Shown here: in pieces, positions 41,098-50,199 of the stretch | Numbering within the stretch: position 1 is the first letter of the stretch | How the letters are laid out: every line of letters starts with the position of its first letter | Assembly: GCA_021768185.1 (NCBI GenBank) | Contig: JAETNP010000002.1 | Coordinates: forward strand, 46,044-110,043 | Reading direction: 5' to 3' | DNA: 64,000 nt | DNA from: Oscillospiraceae bacterium | GTDB taxonomy: Bacteria > Bacillota > Clostridia > Oscillospirales > Oscillospiraceae | Notes under the pieces: generated by a model | Told to the model about the DNA's origin: nothing | Seen by the model: only the letters and a program-made list of their open reading frames with translations | Databases searched by the model: none | Position numbers and translations under genes: made by a program

Positions 41098-41862
41098 TCA
41101 GCGCACTCTTACAATGCACTCCAGGACCTGCTCCTCGGCGGAAGCGGTAATGACCGTCGTCCCCCTGCCCACCTTCTCCACCGCTCCGGTTTCGCTGACG
41201 GTGACAACGGAGGGATCCTGGCTGGCCCAGACCACCTCGCCCGTATAGGCCTCCTTGGTCCCCTTGATCCGGACCTTCATCTGAACCGGCGTCGGGTCTC
41301 CGGGACGGATGGTAAAGTCCGTATGGTTCAGCGCCAGCTCCGGACGGCTGACAGGCGGCGGCTCCTTCACTGTCACCGTGCAGGACACGGACTCCTCGCC
41401 GGCGGAGGCGGTGATCCGCGCCGTACCGGCGGCCTTGGCCGTTACCCGTCCGCTCTCCACGGAGGCCACCGCCTCATCGGAGGACGTCCAGGTCAGGCTG
41501 TCGTAGTCTCCCGAGACAGTCAGCGACGCCGTCTCCCCGATCTCCAGCGAAGCCGCCGTCGGCGCGATGGCCAGGGGCTGCTTTACGGGATCTTCCGTCG
41601 GGGCCGGATCAGGCTGCTCCGCTTCTTCCTTCGGCTTTCCGCACTGGGTCAGGAGCATCCCCAAGATCGCAACGCACAAAAAGAACGCAGCGCCTCCCAC
41701 AAAAATACGGGAGCTGTTCCGCCGCAGGTACTCCAAAATCTGGCTGAGCGGACTGGCGGGGCGGCGGCGCTGTTCATCCCGCCGCTGTCCTGAGCAATAG
41801 GGACATCTCCGATAGGAGGAAGGATACCGTCTGCCGCACCGCGGGCACCGCTGGCTGGTCAC
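41098..41862 (-). CDS. Zinc-ribbon membrane protein with Ig-like (BIG2) domains
   Basis: A protein of 254 residues: an N-terminal double CxxC zinc ribbon (QRCPRCGRRYPSSYRRCPYC), one membrane helix (about residues 53-74), a Glu/Pro-rich linker, and two bacterial Ig-like group 2 repeats (LTWTSSDEAVASVESGRVTAKAAG; VVWASQDPSVVTVSETGAVEKVG). The ribbon lies inside and the Ig-like domains outside the cell. The start at GTG 41862 has AGAGGG 8 bases ahead; a TTG at 41886 has no site. Confidence 0.75.
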   Translation of the reverse strand: MTSQRCPRCGRRYPSSYRRCPYCSGQRRDEQRRRPASPLSQILEYLRRNSSRIFVGGAAFFLCVAILGMLLTQCGKPKEEAEQPDPAPTEDPVKQPLAIAPTAASLEIGETASLTVSGDYDSLTWTSSDEAVASVESGRVTAKAAGTARITASAGEESVSCTVTVKEPPPVSRPELALNHTDFTIRPGDPTPVQMKVRIKGTKEAYTGEVVWASQDPSVVTVSETGAVEKVGRGTTVITASAEEQVLECIVRVR

Positions 41863-41994
41863 TGCCGCCACCCTCTTTCTGAACAAATTGCGGGTCTTTC
41901 TTAAACCATATCACAAATTGTCGAAATATGCAACTCCATGATGAAAAAATCCCGAAAAACAGCCTGACCCACCCATCATCTTATAGTCAAAGCA

Positions 41995-42173
41995 GTTGAA
42001 AAGAAGTAAAAGACTTCTTTTCAACTCTGCGGCGTTTCACGCCGCAGGAAGCCGCCAAAGCGGCTTCTGCTGAAGACTTCATAGTCAACACAGCGGCGCA
42101 TACTGTGCGCCAATGGGCCAGCGGCCCATTGATTGAAAAAGCGCACATGCGCTTTTTCAACTGTGTTGACTAT
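41995..42173. repeat. Cluster of nested palindromes with a cloverleaf
   Basis: Three simple hairpins come first: 41995-42025 (13 bp), 42027-42047 (9 bp) and 42048-42067 (7-8 bp). Then an outer 13-bp stem (42081-42093 with 42161-42173) encloses three hairpins with almost no spacer bases: 42095-42111 (6 bp), 42112-42130 (8 bp) and 42133-42160 (12 bp). ATAGTCAA occurs both before the first hairpin and at the outer stem. The region between the Ig-like and DUF6774 genes has no coding capacity that I can support. Confidence 0.85.
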
Positions 42174-42186
42174 ATGCGGCAAACGC

Positions 42187-42221
42187 CAAAAAAGAGCGCG
42201 AAGCCTTTTGCTCCGCGCTCT
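42187..42221 (-). terminator. Terminator of the DUF6774 gene
   Basis: AGAGCGCG/CGCGCTCT with additional imperfect pairs; six Ts follow on the minus strand. Confidence 0.7.
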
Positions 42222-42235
42222 CTCCGCCTGCCGTC

Positions 42236-42403
42236 TCACCGGCAGTCCTTCCTCAGGAAGGCCGCCTGGGCCGCCATCGCCGCCAGCGTGTCCCCCAGCT
42301 GGACGAATACCGCCGCCAGCACCGCCAGCCGCTCCGGCGGCAGGCTCTCGTAGAGTCCGTTGGCCACCGCCGAAACGAACAGGTTCAGCTCCCTCGGGTC
42401 CAT
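42236..42403 (-). CDS. DUF6774-like small protein
   Basis: A protein of 55 residues, easily missed by length. It begins MDPRELNLFVSAVANGLYES and continues LAAVFVQLGDTLAAMAAQ, a pattern I recall from DUF6774 proteins of gut Clostridia. Helical and moderately hydrophobic; function unknown. AGGGAGGGG precedes the ATG. It has its own terminator and a downstream palindromic cluster. Confidence 0.72.
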   Translation of the reverse strand: MDPRELNLFVSAVANGLYESLPPERLAVLAAVFVQLGDTLAAMAAQAAFLRKDCR

Positions 42404-42455
42404 CTCCACCCCTCCCTTTCTCCCATCCTATGCCGGGAGCGGGAGGGCGTCCCCA

Positions 42456-43994
42456 TTAAATCCTGTAAAATCCCGCCGAATTGGCCGGAACGCTCACCTT
42501 TCCGCCGCCAAAGACGGCCTCGCCGCCGAACCGGTACAGGGTTTCCGCCGGCTTGAAATCTCCCGGGAAGGCCGCCTCCTTCATAGAGGGATTCAGGACC
42601 ACCAGGATCTTCTCCTCCCCGGCGGAGCGTACATAGGCCAGCGGATAGGTCTTCTCCTCCGCGTACACAAATTCGATCCCGCCGTTGCTCTGGAGCGCCT
42701 CATGGGCCTGCCGCACGGCGATCAGCCGCCGGATCTCGTGGTAGAGGGAGTTCTCATCCGCCATCTGGTCCTCCGCGGTGGGGCGGTCCGCCGCCTCATC
42801 CTGGCAGATGTACAGCCGCTCCTTCGGCGCGGCGCTGAACCCGGCGTTGACCGAGTGGTCCCACTGCATAGGCGTGCGCGCGCCGGTGCGGTTGTAGCCG
42901 CCCTCTACCGAGGTCAGCCCCTCCAGGTAACGCATCCCGATCTCGTCGCCGTAGTAGATGAAGGGCGCGCCGGGCATGGACAGCAGGAAGGCGAAGGCCT
43001 GCTTCAGCTCATCCCCCTGAAGCAGGGGGGCCAGCCGGGCCGTGTCATGGTTGCCGGAGGGGATGCAGATGAGCCCCTTTCCGCCGGTTTTCTCCATGTA
43101 ATACCGGTAGTGCTCCGCAAATCCGGAGGCGTCGCCCTTCCCCCTGCTGGAGAAGAAGGGCTCCTCGCAGCGGAACAGGTCGTCATAGTGGGACGGGCCG
43201 CCGTGGAGCAGAAAGTCCATGTGGAAGCCTCCCGCCAAGGACTTGTCCGGCTCGCCCCACTCGGCGATCATGCCCGCCTCGGGGAACTCCTCGTCCAGGA
43301 ACCGGCGGACCTCCTGCCACAGGGCGATGGTGCCCTTGCTCTCGGGGTCGTTCTTGACCAGGGACATGGCCATGTCCACCCGGAACCCGTCGCACCCCAT
43401 CCGGAGCCAGAAGCGCATGACGTCCTTCATGGCCTCCAGGGTAGCCCGGGGGCCGGGGGCGTCCACGGGCTGCTGCCAGGATTTTTCCACCTTGTAGTAG
43501 CCGTAGTTAAGGGCGGGCTGGTTGGAGAAAAAGTTCACCGCGCAGGCGCCGTTCCGCTGGGAGATGGCCCGCAGGCAGTCCATGGTGCCGGGCCGCTCCC
43601 AGATATTGTCCGTCCAGATGTAGCGGTCGGTGTATTCATTGCGTTCCGGCTTCATGGACTCCTTGAACCAGGGGTGCTCCAGGGAGGTGTGTCCCGGCAC
43701 CAGGTCCAGGAGGACATGGATGTTCTTTTCATGGGCTGCCTTAAAGAGCTGCTTGAGGTCCTCATTGGTTCCATAGCGGGGCGCGGCGGTGTAGTAGTCG
43801 GAGACGTCGTAGCCCGCGTCCCCGAAGGGGGACTGGAAGCAGGGATTGATCCAGATGGCGTTGCAGCCCAGCTCCCGGATGTAGTCGAGTTTTTTGATGA
43901 TCCCCTGGAAGTCGCCGATTCCATCGGCGTTGGTATCACAGAAGGATTGGGGGTAAATTTCATAGAAGACTGCGTTGTCCAACCATTTAGGCAT
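42456..43994 (-). CDS. GH13 alpha-glucosidase (oligo-1,6-glucosidase/trehalulose-type)
   Basis: A protein of 512 residues with the glycoside hydrolase 13 barrel. Visible motifs are the start NAVFYEIYPQSFCDTNADGIGDF, DLVPGHTS, nucleophile Asp in GFRVDMAMS, acid Glu in IAEWGEP, and the third Asp in SGNHDTARL, with a C-terminal beta domain. It splits alpha-1,4/1,6 glucosides in the cytosol (no signal peptide). It stands alone. A full copy of the structured element begins 37 bases upstream of the start. Confidence 0.93.
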   Translation of the reverse strand: MPKWLDNAVFYEIYPQSFCDTNADGIGDFQGIIKKLDYIRELGCNAIWINPCFQSPFGDAGYDVSDYYTAAPRYGTNEDLKQLFKAAHEKNIHVLLDLVPGHTSLEHPWFKESMKPERNEYTDRYIWTDNIWERPGTMDCLRAISQRNGACAVNFFSNQPALNYGYYKVEKSWQQPVDAPGPRATLEAMKDVMRFWLRMGCDGFRVDMAMSLVKNDPESKGTIALWQEVRRFLDEEFPEAGMIAEWGEPDKSLAGGFHMDFLLHGGPSHYDDLFRCEEPFFSSRGKGDASGFAEHYRYYMEKTGGKGLICIPSGNHDTARLAPLLQGDELKQAFAFLLSMPGAPFIYYGDEIGMRYLEGLTSVEGGYNRTGARTPMQWDHSVNAGFSAAPKERLYICQDEAADRPTAEDQMADENSLYHEIRRLIAVRQAHEALQSNGGIEFVYAEEKTYPLAYVRSAGEEKILVVLNPSMKEAAFPGDFKPAETLYRFGGEAVFGGGKVSVPANSAGFYRI

Positions 43995-44030
43995 TTTTTT
44001 ACTCCTCCTCGTATGTTTTGCTTTTATTCT

Positions 44031-44594
44031 CTGCCTGGCGGCAGGGGGCAGCTATATCTATTCGATGGCCCGGGGGCTTCTCGCCCCCGGACTCCTCGGG
44101 TACTTTTTGTGTGAACAAAAAGTACCCAAAAAGTCACTTAAACCTGGCGGTTTAAGAATCCCTTATTTTTTGATTAGTTTTGCGCCCAAGGCACAGTCGG
44201 TTTTGTCTAAACTTACTGCCGTCCGCTTCGTTCCTCTCCAGCGTCTATTTCAGCGTGGTAATCGGCAGCCCCTACCGTATAGCGGGGCTAACTCCCCGGG
44301 GTGCGTGATGGAGGCTTCCCCATTCACCCATAGTTCTGGCGGTGGACGAAGACTGGTTATAGAAGCGGCGCAGCAGTAAGCACTACCGTAAGGACCCGTG
44401 GGTAGCCGCAGAAGACCGGCGCACCAACGAAGGTATTAACGACAGAACAAATCAAGGTTCGTCGGAGGGAAACTAATCACCCCCGTAATTCAGGAAGGTC
44501 CTTAGGAAACGTAGTTTCCTAAGCGACCTTTTGCTTCTTTTCGTTCGCACGAAAAGAAGGCCCCGCCCCGGCAGGGGCGAATCTAAACGAAAGA
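44031..44594. repeat. Dispersed structured element, copy B (complete)
   Basis: Same order as copy A: CTGCC/GGCAG hairpin, TCTATTCG, hairpin CCGGGGGC/GCCCCCGG, hairpin 1 (TACTTTTTGT/ACAAAAAGTA), hairpin 2 (TTAAACC/GGTTTAA), the shared core, hairpin 2' (TTAGGAAAC/GTTTCCTAA), hairpin 1' (CTTCTTTTCGT/ACGAAAAGAAG) and AATCT/AGATT. The gap between the GH13 and recG genes is wholly filled by it. Confidence 0.85.
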
Positions 44595-44626
44595 TTAGAG
44601 CCAGGGCCGCCGCTGCGCGGCGGCAA

Positions 44627-46675
44627 TTAGTTCATAGCCTCCACCCCGGAGGAAAACATCTCCTCGACCCGTCCCGCCGTGGCGGGACAAGAAATCAATT
44701 CAGGATCTCTCTCCAGCAGCTCCATCGCCGCCCCCTGGGCCTCCTTCAATAAAGCCATATCGCAGGTCAAATCCGCAATTTTCAGCGCCGGAAGTCCATG
44801 CTGCCGCCGCCCGAAGAAATCCCCCGGCCCACGCAGCCGCAAGTCCTCCTCGGCAATTTTAAATCCATCCCCCGTCTGGGTCATGACCTTCAGCCGCGCC
44901 CGGGCCTCCTCGCTCCGATTATCCGAAATCAAAATACAATAGGACTTGTGGCTCCCCCGGCCAACCCGGCCCCGGAGCTGGTGGAGCTGGCTGAGCCCGA
45001 ACCGGTCCGCGTCCTCCACCACCATCACGGCGGCGTTGGGCACGTCCACCCCCACCTCCACCACCGTGGTGGAGACCAGAATGTGGGTCTCCCCGGCGGC
45101 AAAGGCCGCCATGACCTTCTCCTTCTCTTTGGGCTTCATCCTCCCGTGCACGCAGGCCACATGCAGATGGGGAAACACCTTCTCCTGGAGCATCTTCGCA
45201 TACTCCGCCGCCGCCTTGCGGTCATCGGGGATCTGGTCGTTCTCCTCCACCATGGAGCAGATCATGTAAGCCTGCCGCCCCTCCGCGATCTGCTTTTCAA
45301 TGAACCGATAAATCCTCTGCCGGTAGCTGCCGGGGACGGCGAAGGTATCAATATTCTGCCGTCCCGGCGGAAGCTCATCAATGACCGAAACATCCAGGTC
45401 TCCGTAGATCATCAGCGCCAGCGTCCTGGGGATGGGCGTAGCGGACATGACCAGCAGATGGGGCCGCTCCCCCTTGGCCGCCAGCGCTCCGCGCTGGCCC
45501 ACGCCGAACCGGTGCTGCTCGTCCGTCACCACCAGCCCCAAGTCCCGATACGCCACATCCGCGCTGATAAGGGCGTGAGTGCCAATAACCGCCTGCACCT
45601 CCCCGCTCTCCAGCGCCGCCAGAATGCTCCTGCGCTCCTTCGCCTTCACTGCCCCGGTGAGCAGGGCAGTGCGGATGCCCAATTTCTCCAGCAGCGGGGC
45701 CAATCCCTTGTAGTGCTGCTCCGCCAGGATCTCCGTGGGGGCCATCAGCGCCGCCTGCTTCCCATTGGCGGCGGCGCACACCATGGCGGCAGCGGCCACC
45801 ATGGTCTTGCCGGAGCCCACATCCCCCTGGACCAGCCGGTTCATAGGCCGTCCGGCGGTCAGGTCGGCGCGGATGTCCTCAATGGCCCGCCGCTGGGCCC
45901 CGGTCAGATCAAAAGGAAGCTGCCCATAAAACCCTGTCAAATCCGTGTTCTCCCAGGGCGCGCAGGTCAACTGATCCCGTCTTCCCCGCAGCCGCCGCAG
46001 CCCGATAGCCAGCAGGAACAGCTCCTCGAATACCAGCCGCCGCCGGGCAATGGCCAGTTCCTCCTCGCTGTCCGGAAAATGGATCTGCTCATAGGCATAG
46101 CCGATGCGGCATAACCCATGCTCCTGCCGGACCTCGTCCGGCAGCGGGTCCGGCAGCAGGGTCCGGCAGGCGGCCAGCCCCTGCTCCATCGCCTTCACCA
46201 GCATCAATTGGCTGATACCTGCAGTGAGGGGATAGATAGGCATAATCCGTCCCGTCACAAGCCGCCCGCCCTCCTGCTCCACGATAGGATTCGCCATGGC
46301 GCGCCTGCGCCCCGCGGCCTCCGCCTTGCCGAAGAAGGTGTAGGTCTCCCCCGCCTGGAAGCTGTCCTTCCGGTAGGTCTGATTAAAGAAGGTAATATCC
46401 AGAGTCCCGGTCTCGTCCACCGCCCGGAGCTTCACCAGCTCCAGCCCGGCCCGGATACGGTTCAACGTCGGCGGGGCGGCCACCATGGCCTCCACGCAGG
46501 CGTTCTCCCCCTCCTCCAGGTCCCGGATCTTCTTAAAGGTCCGCCGGTCGTCGTAAGCCCTGGGGAAATAGGAGATCAAATCCTTCAGCGTCCGTATCTC
46601 CAGCTTTTCCAAGCTCTTGGCCCGCTGTTCCCCGATGCCCTTGACATAGCGGACGTTGGTTGTCAGCTCCGGCAT
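44627..46675 (-). CDS. recG: ATP-dependent DNA helicase RecG
   Basis: A protein of 682 residues, normal RecG length. An N-terminal wedge/OB domain (YVKGIGEQRAKSLEKL; LDITFFNQTYRKDSF) precedes two helicase lobes: Walker A GDVGSGKT (Lys290), the DEQH box, motif III SATPIPRTLAL, and the C-terminal QLHQLRGRVGRG. It remodels stalled replication forks and Holliday junctions. The ATG at 46675 follows GGAGGAG; a much longer upstream reading overlaps the kinase gene and is rejected. Its start overlaps the end of the pyridoxal kinase gene by 13 bases. Confidence 0.97.
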   Translation of the reverse strand: MPELTTNVRYVKGIGEQRAKSLEKLEIRTLKDLISYFPRAYDDRRTFKKIRDLEEGENACVEAMVAAPPTLNRIRAGLELVKLRAVDETGTLDITFFNQTYRKDSFQAGETYTFFGKAEAAGRRRAMANPIVEQEGGRLVTGRIMPIYPLTAGISQLMLVKAMEQGLAACRTLLPDPLPDEVRQEHGLCRIGYAYEQIHFPDSEEELAIARRRLVFEELFLLAIGLRRLRGRRDQLTCAPWENTDLTGFYGQLPFDLTGAQRRAIEDIRADLTAGRPMNRLVQGDVGSGKTMVAAAAMVCAAANGKQAALMAPTEILAEQHYKGLAPLLEKLGIRTALLTGAVKAKERRSILAALESGEVQAVIGTHALISADVAYRDLGLVVTDEQHRFGVGQRGALAAKGERPHLLVMSATPIPRTLALMIYGDLDVSVIDELPPGRQNIDTFAVPGSYRQRIYRFIEKQIAEGRQAYMICSMVEENDQIPDDRKAAAEYAKMLQEKVFPHLHVACVHGRMKPKEKEKVMAAFAAGETHILVSTTVVEVGVDVPNAAVMVVEDADRFGLSQLHQLRGRVGRGSHKSYCILISDNRSEEARARLKVMTQTGDGFKIAEEDLRLRGPGDFFGRRQHGLPALKIADLTCDMALLKEAQGAAMELLERDPELISCPATAGRVEEMFSSGVEAMN

Positions 46676-47520
46676 GGGCTCTCCTCCATTCTCCGCCCCA
46701 GCCGCCACAGCAGTGGCTCGAAGTCCACGCCCTCTCTCCGGGGCGTCCCCTCCTCTTTCGTCCGCCGGGCGCATTGGCTGACGAACGCCGCCGCCAGTCC
46801 CGCCGCCTCCGCCAGGGACCATCCCCGGACCAGACCGCCCGCCAGCACGCTGGCAAACAGGTCCCCCGTCCCATGGAACTGCCCTTCCACCAGCGGCGCG
46901 GAAACAAACTCCACCGTCCCCCGGTCCCGGTCGAAGCAGGCGGCCCCTACGGCGTCCTCCGCCAGGGAGACCCCGGTGAGCACCACGGACCGCCGCCCTT
47001 TCAGGCTCAGCGCCCCGCACCACTTCCGGCAGTCCTCCTCCCTGTCCAGCCGAAGGTTTTCATAGTCCTCCCCCAGCAGCAGCGCGGCCTCGGTACGGTT
47101 GGGGGTGATCACATCCGCCTCCGCCGCCAGCTCCGCCATGGCCCGGCACATTTCCGCCGTGTAGGTCCGGTAGGCCCGTCCGTCGTCCCCCATCACCGGG
47201 TCAATGAGAACAGGGGCCCCCGTCCTCCGAAAGCTGCGGATAAACTCCGCCGTCCGCGCCATCTGCTCCACGGAGCTCATAAAGCCGGTGTAGATCCCGT
47301 CGAAGGTCACGCCCTCCTTCCTCCAGTGGGCGGCCACCGGCCCCATCTGGTCCGTCAGATCCAGGAAGGTGTTGCCCTGGAATCCCCCGGTATGGGTGGA
47401 CAGCAGCGCGGTCGGCAGCGGGCAGCACTGCACCCCCATAGCGGAGAGCACCGGCATAACAATGGTCAAGGCGCAGCGGCCGAAGCCGCTGAGGTCATGG
47501 ATGGCTGCAATTCGGGGCAT
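46663..47520 (-). CDS. Pyridoxamine/pyridoxal kinase
   Basis: A protein of 285 residues of the ribokinase/ThiD-like PdxK/PdxY family: the start IAAIHDLSGFGRCALTIVMP, DPVMGDDGRAYRTY, ITPNRTEAALLLG, and the anion-hole motif FHGTGDLFASVLAG with the catalytic Asp. It phosphorylates B6 vitamers to make pyridoxal phosphate. AAAGGAAA precedes the ATG. recG overlaps its end; they are co-transcribed. Confidence 0.88.
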   Translation of the reverse strand: MPRIAAIHDLSGFGRCALTIVMPVLSAMGVQCCPLPTALLSTHTGGFQGNTFLDLTDQMGPVAAHWRKEGVTFDGIYTGFMSSVEQMARTAEFIRSFRRTGAPVLIDPVMGDDGRAYRTYTAEMCRAMAELAAEADVITPNRTEAALLLGEDYENLRLDREEDCRKWCGALSLKGRRSVVLTGVSLAEDAVGAACFDRDRGTVEFVSAPLVEGQFHGTGDLFASVLAGGLVRGWSLAEAAGLAAAFVSQCARRTKEEGTPRREGVDFEPLLWRLGRRMEESPCRS

Positions 47521-47610
47521 AGTTCTTTTTTCCTTTCCCAGCGGAATAGTTGTGCTCATTATAATAATAGGAGGGGGAAGCGTCAAGGGGAAAGATAGAA
47601 AAATCATCTC

Positions 47611-47680
47611 TGCCGCGCTCCGCGCGGCACGGTACTTGTTTCTATTTGCCGCCCCGGGGGCTGCGCACCCCGTGGGGCGG
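47611..47680. repeat. Remnant of a dispersed element end module
   Basis: A GC hairpin (TGCCGCG/CGCGGCA) then TTTCTATTTG and CCCCGGGGGC, as at the left end of copies A, B and D, followed by a diverged GC-rich stretch. Hairpins 1 and 2 are missing. It lies 91 bases upstream of the pyridoxal kinase start. Confidence 0.5.
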
Positions 47681-47710
47681 CCTCCGGCCGCCTTAGCTGC
47701 TAGCCGCCGC

Positions 47711-47740
47711 AAAGAAAAGCGGAGGGCTCTCGCCCTCCGC
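47711..47740 (-). terminator. Terminator of nrdD
   Basis: GCGGAGGGC/GCCCTCCGC with a 4-base loop and TTTTCTTT after it on the minus strand. Confidence 0.8.
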
Positions 47741-47751
47741 CCTTCTCTGCA

Positions 47752-50079
47752 TTAAACCCCGTGCTTTACCCGGTCTGCCTCTTCGGCGGACTTGGCGTCA
47801 TTCCACTGGTCCATGCTGCCCACCAGATACCCCGTGATCCGGCGGATGCGCTCAAAGCCCTCCGGGCAGGAGCACTCCTTCCGCCCGCAGCCGGGGCACT
47901 CGTCGTCAATAATTCCCGTATACCCGCAGCAGGGGTCCCGGTCCACCGGATGGTTCACCGAACCGTACCCGATGCCCGCCTCCTTCATGCACCGGACCAC
48001 CTTCTCGAAGGCGTCCAGATTCTTCAGCGGGTCGCCGTCCATCTCTACGTAGCTGATGTGCCCCGCGTTGGTCAGCGCGTGATAGGGGGCCTCCAGCTTG
48101 ATCTTCTCAAAAGCGCTGATGGGATAGTACACCGGAATATGGAAGCTGTTGGTATAGTAATCCCTGTCCGTCACCCCGGGGATCTCCCCGAAGCGCTTCT
48201 TGTCCATCCGGATGAACCGTCCCGACAGCCCCTCGGCGGGGGTAGCCAGCAGGGAGAAATTGAGCCCCGTCTTCTGGCTCTCCGCGTCCATCCTTGCCCG
48301 CATCCGGGCGATGATTTCCAGGCCCAGCCGCTGGCTGCGCTCGCTCTCCCCGTGGTGCTGGCCCGTCAGCGCCACCAGCGTCTCCGCCAGACCGATAAAG
48401 CCCACCGACAGCGTTCCATGCTTGAGCACCTCCCGGACCTCGTCGGTCCAGCCCAGCTTCTCGCTGTCCAGCCAAACCCCCTGCCCCATGAGGAAGGGGA
48501 AGTTGTACACATGCTTCCGCGCCTGGATCTCAAACCGCTCCAGCAGCTGGTCCACGCACAGGTCCATCTTCCGGTCCAGCTCGTCGAAGAAGACGTCCAG
48601 ATCCCCCTTGGCCTTGATGGCGATCCGGGGCAGGTTGATGGAAGTAAAGCTCAGGTTCCCCCGCTGGTTGCACTGCTGCCGGGAGGGATCATACACATTG
48701 GAGATGACCCGCGTCCGGCAGCCCATATAGGCGATCTCCGTCTCCGGCCGCCTGGGGTCGTAGTACTGCAGATTGAACGGCGCGTCAATAAACGCGAAGT
48801 TGGGGAACAGCCGCTTGGCGGAGCACCGGCAGGCCAGCTTGAAGAGGTCATAGTTGGGCTCGCCGGGGTTGTAGTTGACCCCCTCCTTCACCCGGAAGAT
48901 CTGGATGGGGAAAATGGGGGTCTCCCCGTTGCCCAGCCCCTGCTCCGTGGTCAGCAGCAGGTTCTTCATGACCATCCGCCCCTCCGGGGAGGTATCCATG
49001 CCGTAGTTGATGGAGGAGAAGGGCGTCTGGGCCCCCGCCCGGGAGTGCATGGTGTTCAGGTTGTGGATGAACGCCTCCATGGCCTGGAAGGTGGCCCGGT
49101 CGGTCTCCTTCTCGGCGTAGTGGACGGCCATAGCCTGGGCCTTCTTCATCCGCTCCTCATCGCCGTACTTCTCCACCAGATGGGGCAACTCCTCCGCCAT
49201 ATAAGCATCACAGTGCTCCAGATGGGGATACTTCCCGGTCTCCTCCTCGATCTTCTCCCGCAGGGCCTTCAGATCATTCTCCGGGTCCTCCATGTCGTCA
49301 TGCCAGAGCATCAGGGCCTTGGCCAGATTCCGGGTGTAGTACCGGCGGAAGGTCTTCTTCACGCCGTCGGCCATACCGTAGTCGAAGTTGACGATGGCTT
49401 GTCCGCCGTGCTGGTCGTTCTGGTTGGACTGAATAGCGATGCAGGCCAGCGCGGCATAGGAGGCGATGTCGTTGGGCTCCCGCAGGTAGCCGTGGCCGGT
49501 GGAGAACCCGCCCTTGAACAGCTTCTTGATGTCGATCTGGCAGCAGGTGGTGGTGAGGGTGTAGAAGTCCAGATCGTGGATATGGATGTCCCCCTCCTGG
49601 TGGGCCTTGGCGTGCTCAGGCTTGAGGACGAACATCTGATAAAACTGCTTTGCGCCCTCGCTGCCGTATTTCAGCATGGAGCCCATGGCGGTGTCGCCGT
49701 TGATATTGGCGTTTTCCCGTTTCACGTCGGAGTCCACCGCGTCGGAGAAAGTGATGTCCTCGTAAGTCTTCATGAGCCGGGTGTTCATCTCCCGGACCCG
49801 GCTGCGCTCGTTGCGGTAGAGGATGTATGCCTTGGCTGTCTGGATATATCCGTTGTCCATAAGGACCTTTTCCACCAGGTCCTGGATATGCTCCACCTCC
49901 GGGGCCGCCGCGCCCTCCACCTCCAGGATGGACAGCACCTCGTCCGCCAGGGCTTCGGCAACATCCTCCTGCCCCGGCTTATAGGTGGCCTCAAAGGCCT
50001 TGGCAATGGCGCCCGCGATCTTCTCCTTATCGAAGCTGACCACTCGCCCGTCCCGTTTTTTCAACTTTTCGATCGTCAT
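47752..50079 (-). CDS. nrdD: Anaerobic (class III) ribonucleoside-triphosphate reductase
   Basis: A protein of 775 residues: an N-terminal ATP-cone (KKRDGRVVSFDKEKIAGAIAKAF), the 10-stranded barrel with the conserved GHGYLREPNDIASYA region, a C-terminal zinc site (CCGYTG ... CPGCGRKECSC) and the glycyl-radical loop RITGYLVG (Gly750). It makes dNTP precursors without oxygen. Its activase NrdG is not in the window, which is unusual since the two are often adjacent. The last 35 residues are echoed by the 87-residue protein at 19535. NrdR-like boxes lie over its promoter. Confidence 0.97.
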   Translation of the reverse strand: MTIEKLKKRDGRVVSFDKEKIAGAIAKAFEATYKPGQEDVAEALADEVLSILEVEGAAAPEVEHIQDLVEKVLMDNGYIQTAKAYILYRNERSRVREMNTRLMKTYEDITFSDAVDSDVKRENANINGDTAMGSMLKYGSEGAKQFYQMFVLKPEHAKAHQEGDIHIHDLDFYTLTTTCCQIDIKKLFKGGFSTGHGYLREPNDIASYAALACIAIQSNQNDQHGGQAIVNFDYGMADGVKKTFRRYYTRNLAKALMLWHDDMEDPENDLKALREKIEEETGKYPHLEHCDAYMAEELPHLVEKYGDEERMKKAQAMAVHYAEKETDRATFQAMEAFIHNLNTMHSRAGAQTPFSSINYGMDTSPEGRMVMKNLLLTTEQGLGNGETPIFPIQIFRVKEGVNYNPGEPNYDLFKLACRCSAKRLFPNFAFIDAPFNLQYYDPRRPETEIAYMGCRTRVISNVYDPSRQQCNQRGNLSFTSINLPRIAIKAKGDLDVFFDELDRKMDLCVDQLLERFEIQARKHVYNFPFLMGQGVWLDSEKLGWTDEVREVLKHGTLSVGFIGLAETLVALTGQHHGESERSQRLGLEIIARMRARMDAESQKTGLNFSLLATPAEGLSGRFIRMDKKRFGEIPGVTDRDYYTNSFHIPVYYPISAFEKIKLEAPYHALTNAGHISYVEMDGDPLKNLDAFEKVVRCMKEAGIGYGSVNHPVDRDPCCGYTGIIDDECPGCGRKECSCPEGFERIRRITGYLVGSMDQWNDAKSAEEADRVKHGV

Positions 50080-50150
50080 TTCCCCGTACTCCTCAGTATA
50101 TCAATGAAATTCAAAACTGTGCCCAGGCGCAGGATCTTAGCCGCCCCCAA

Positions 50151-50199
50151 ACACAAGATATTGCGCTCCAGTCCGCAGCGCGAACATACATATAGTACA
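50151..50199 (-). promoter_or_regulatory. Pair of NrdR-box-like operators
   Basis: On the minus strand GCGCAATATCTTGTGT (50151-50166) matches the NrdR box well, and CTATATGT within 50184-50199 is a weaker match. The two are about 32 bases apart, near the three-turn spacing of known NrdR box pairs. They overlap the -10 region and the start of the nrdD transcript, as expected for repression when dATP is high. Confidence 0.55.

Noticed and set aside
42081..42173. tRNA gene
   Set aside because: The cloverleaf has no TTC loop, no CCA-type end, a 13-bp outer stem and no anticodon-loop geometry.
42021..42239. Open frames across the cloverleaf palindromes
   Set aside because: They only read through inverted repeats, differ completely by frame and have no ribosome-binding site.
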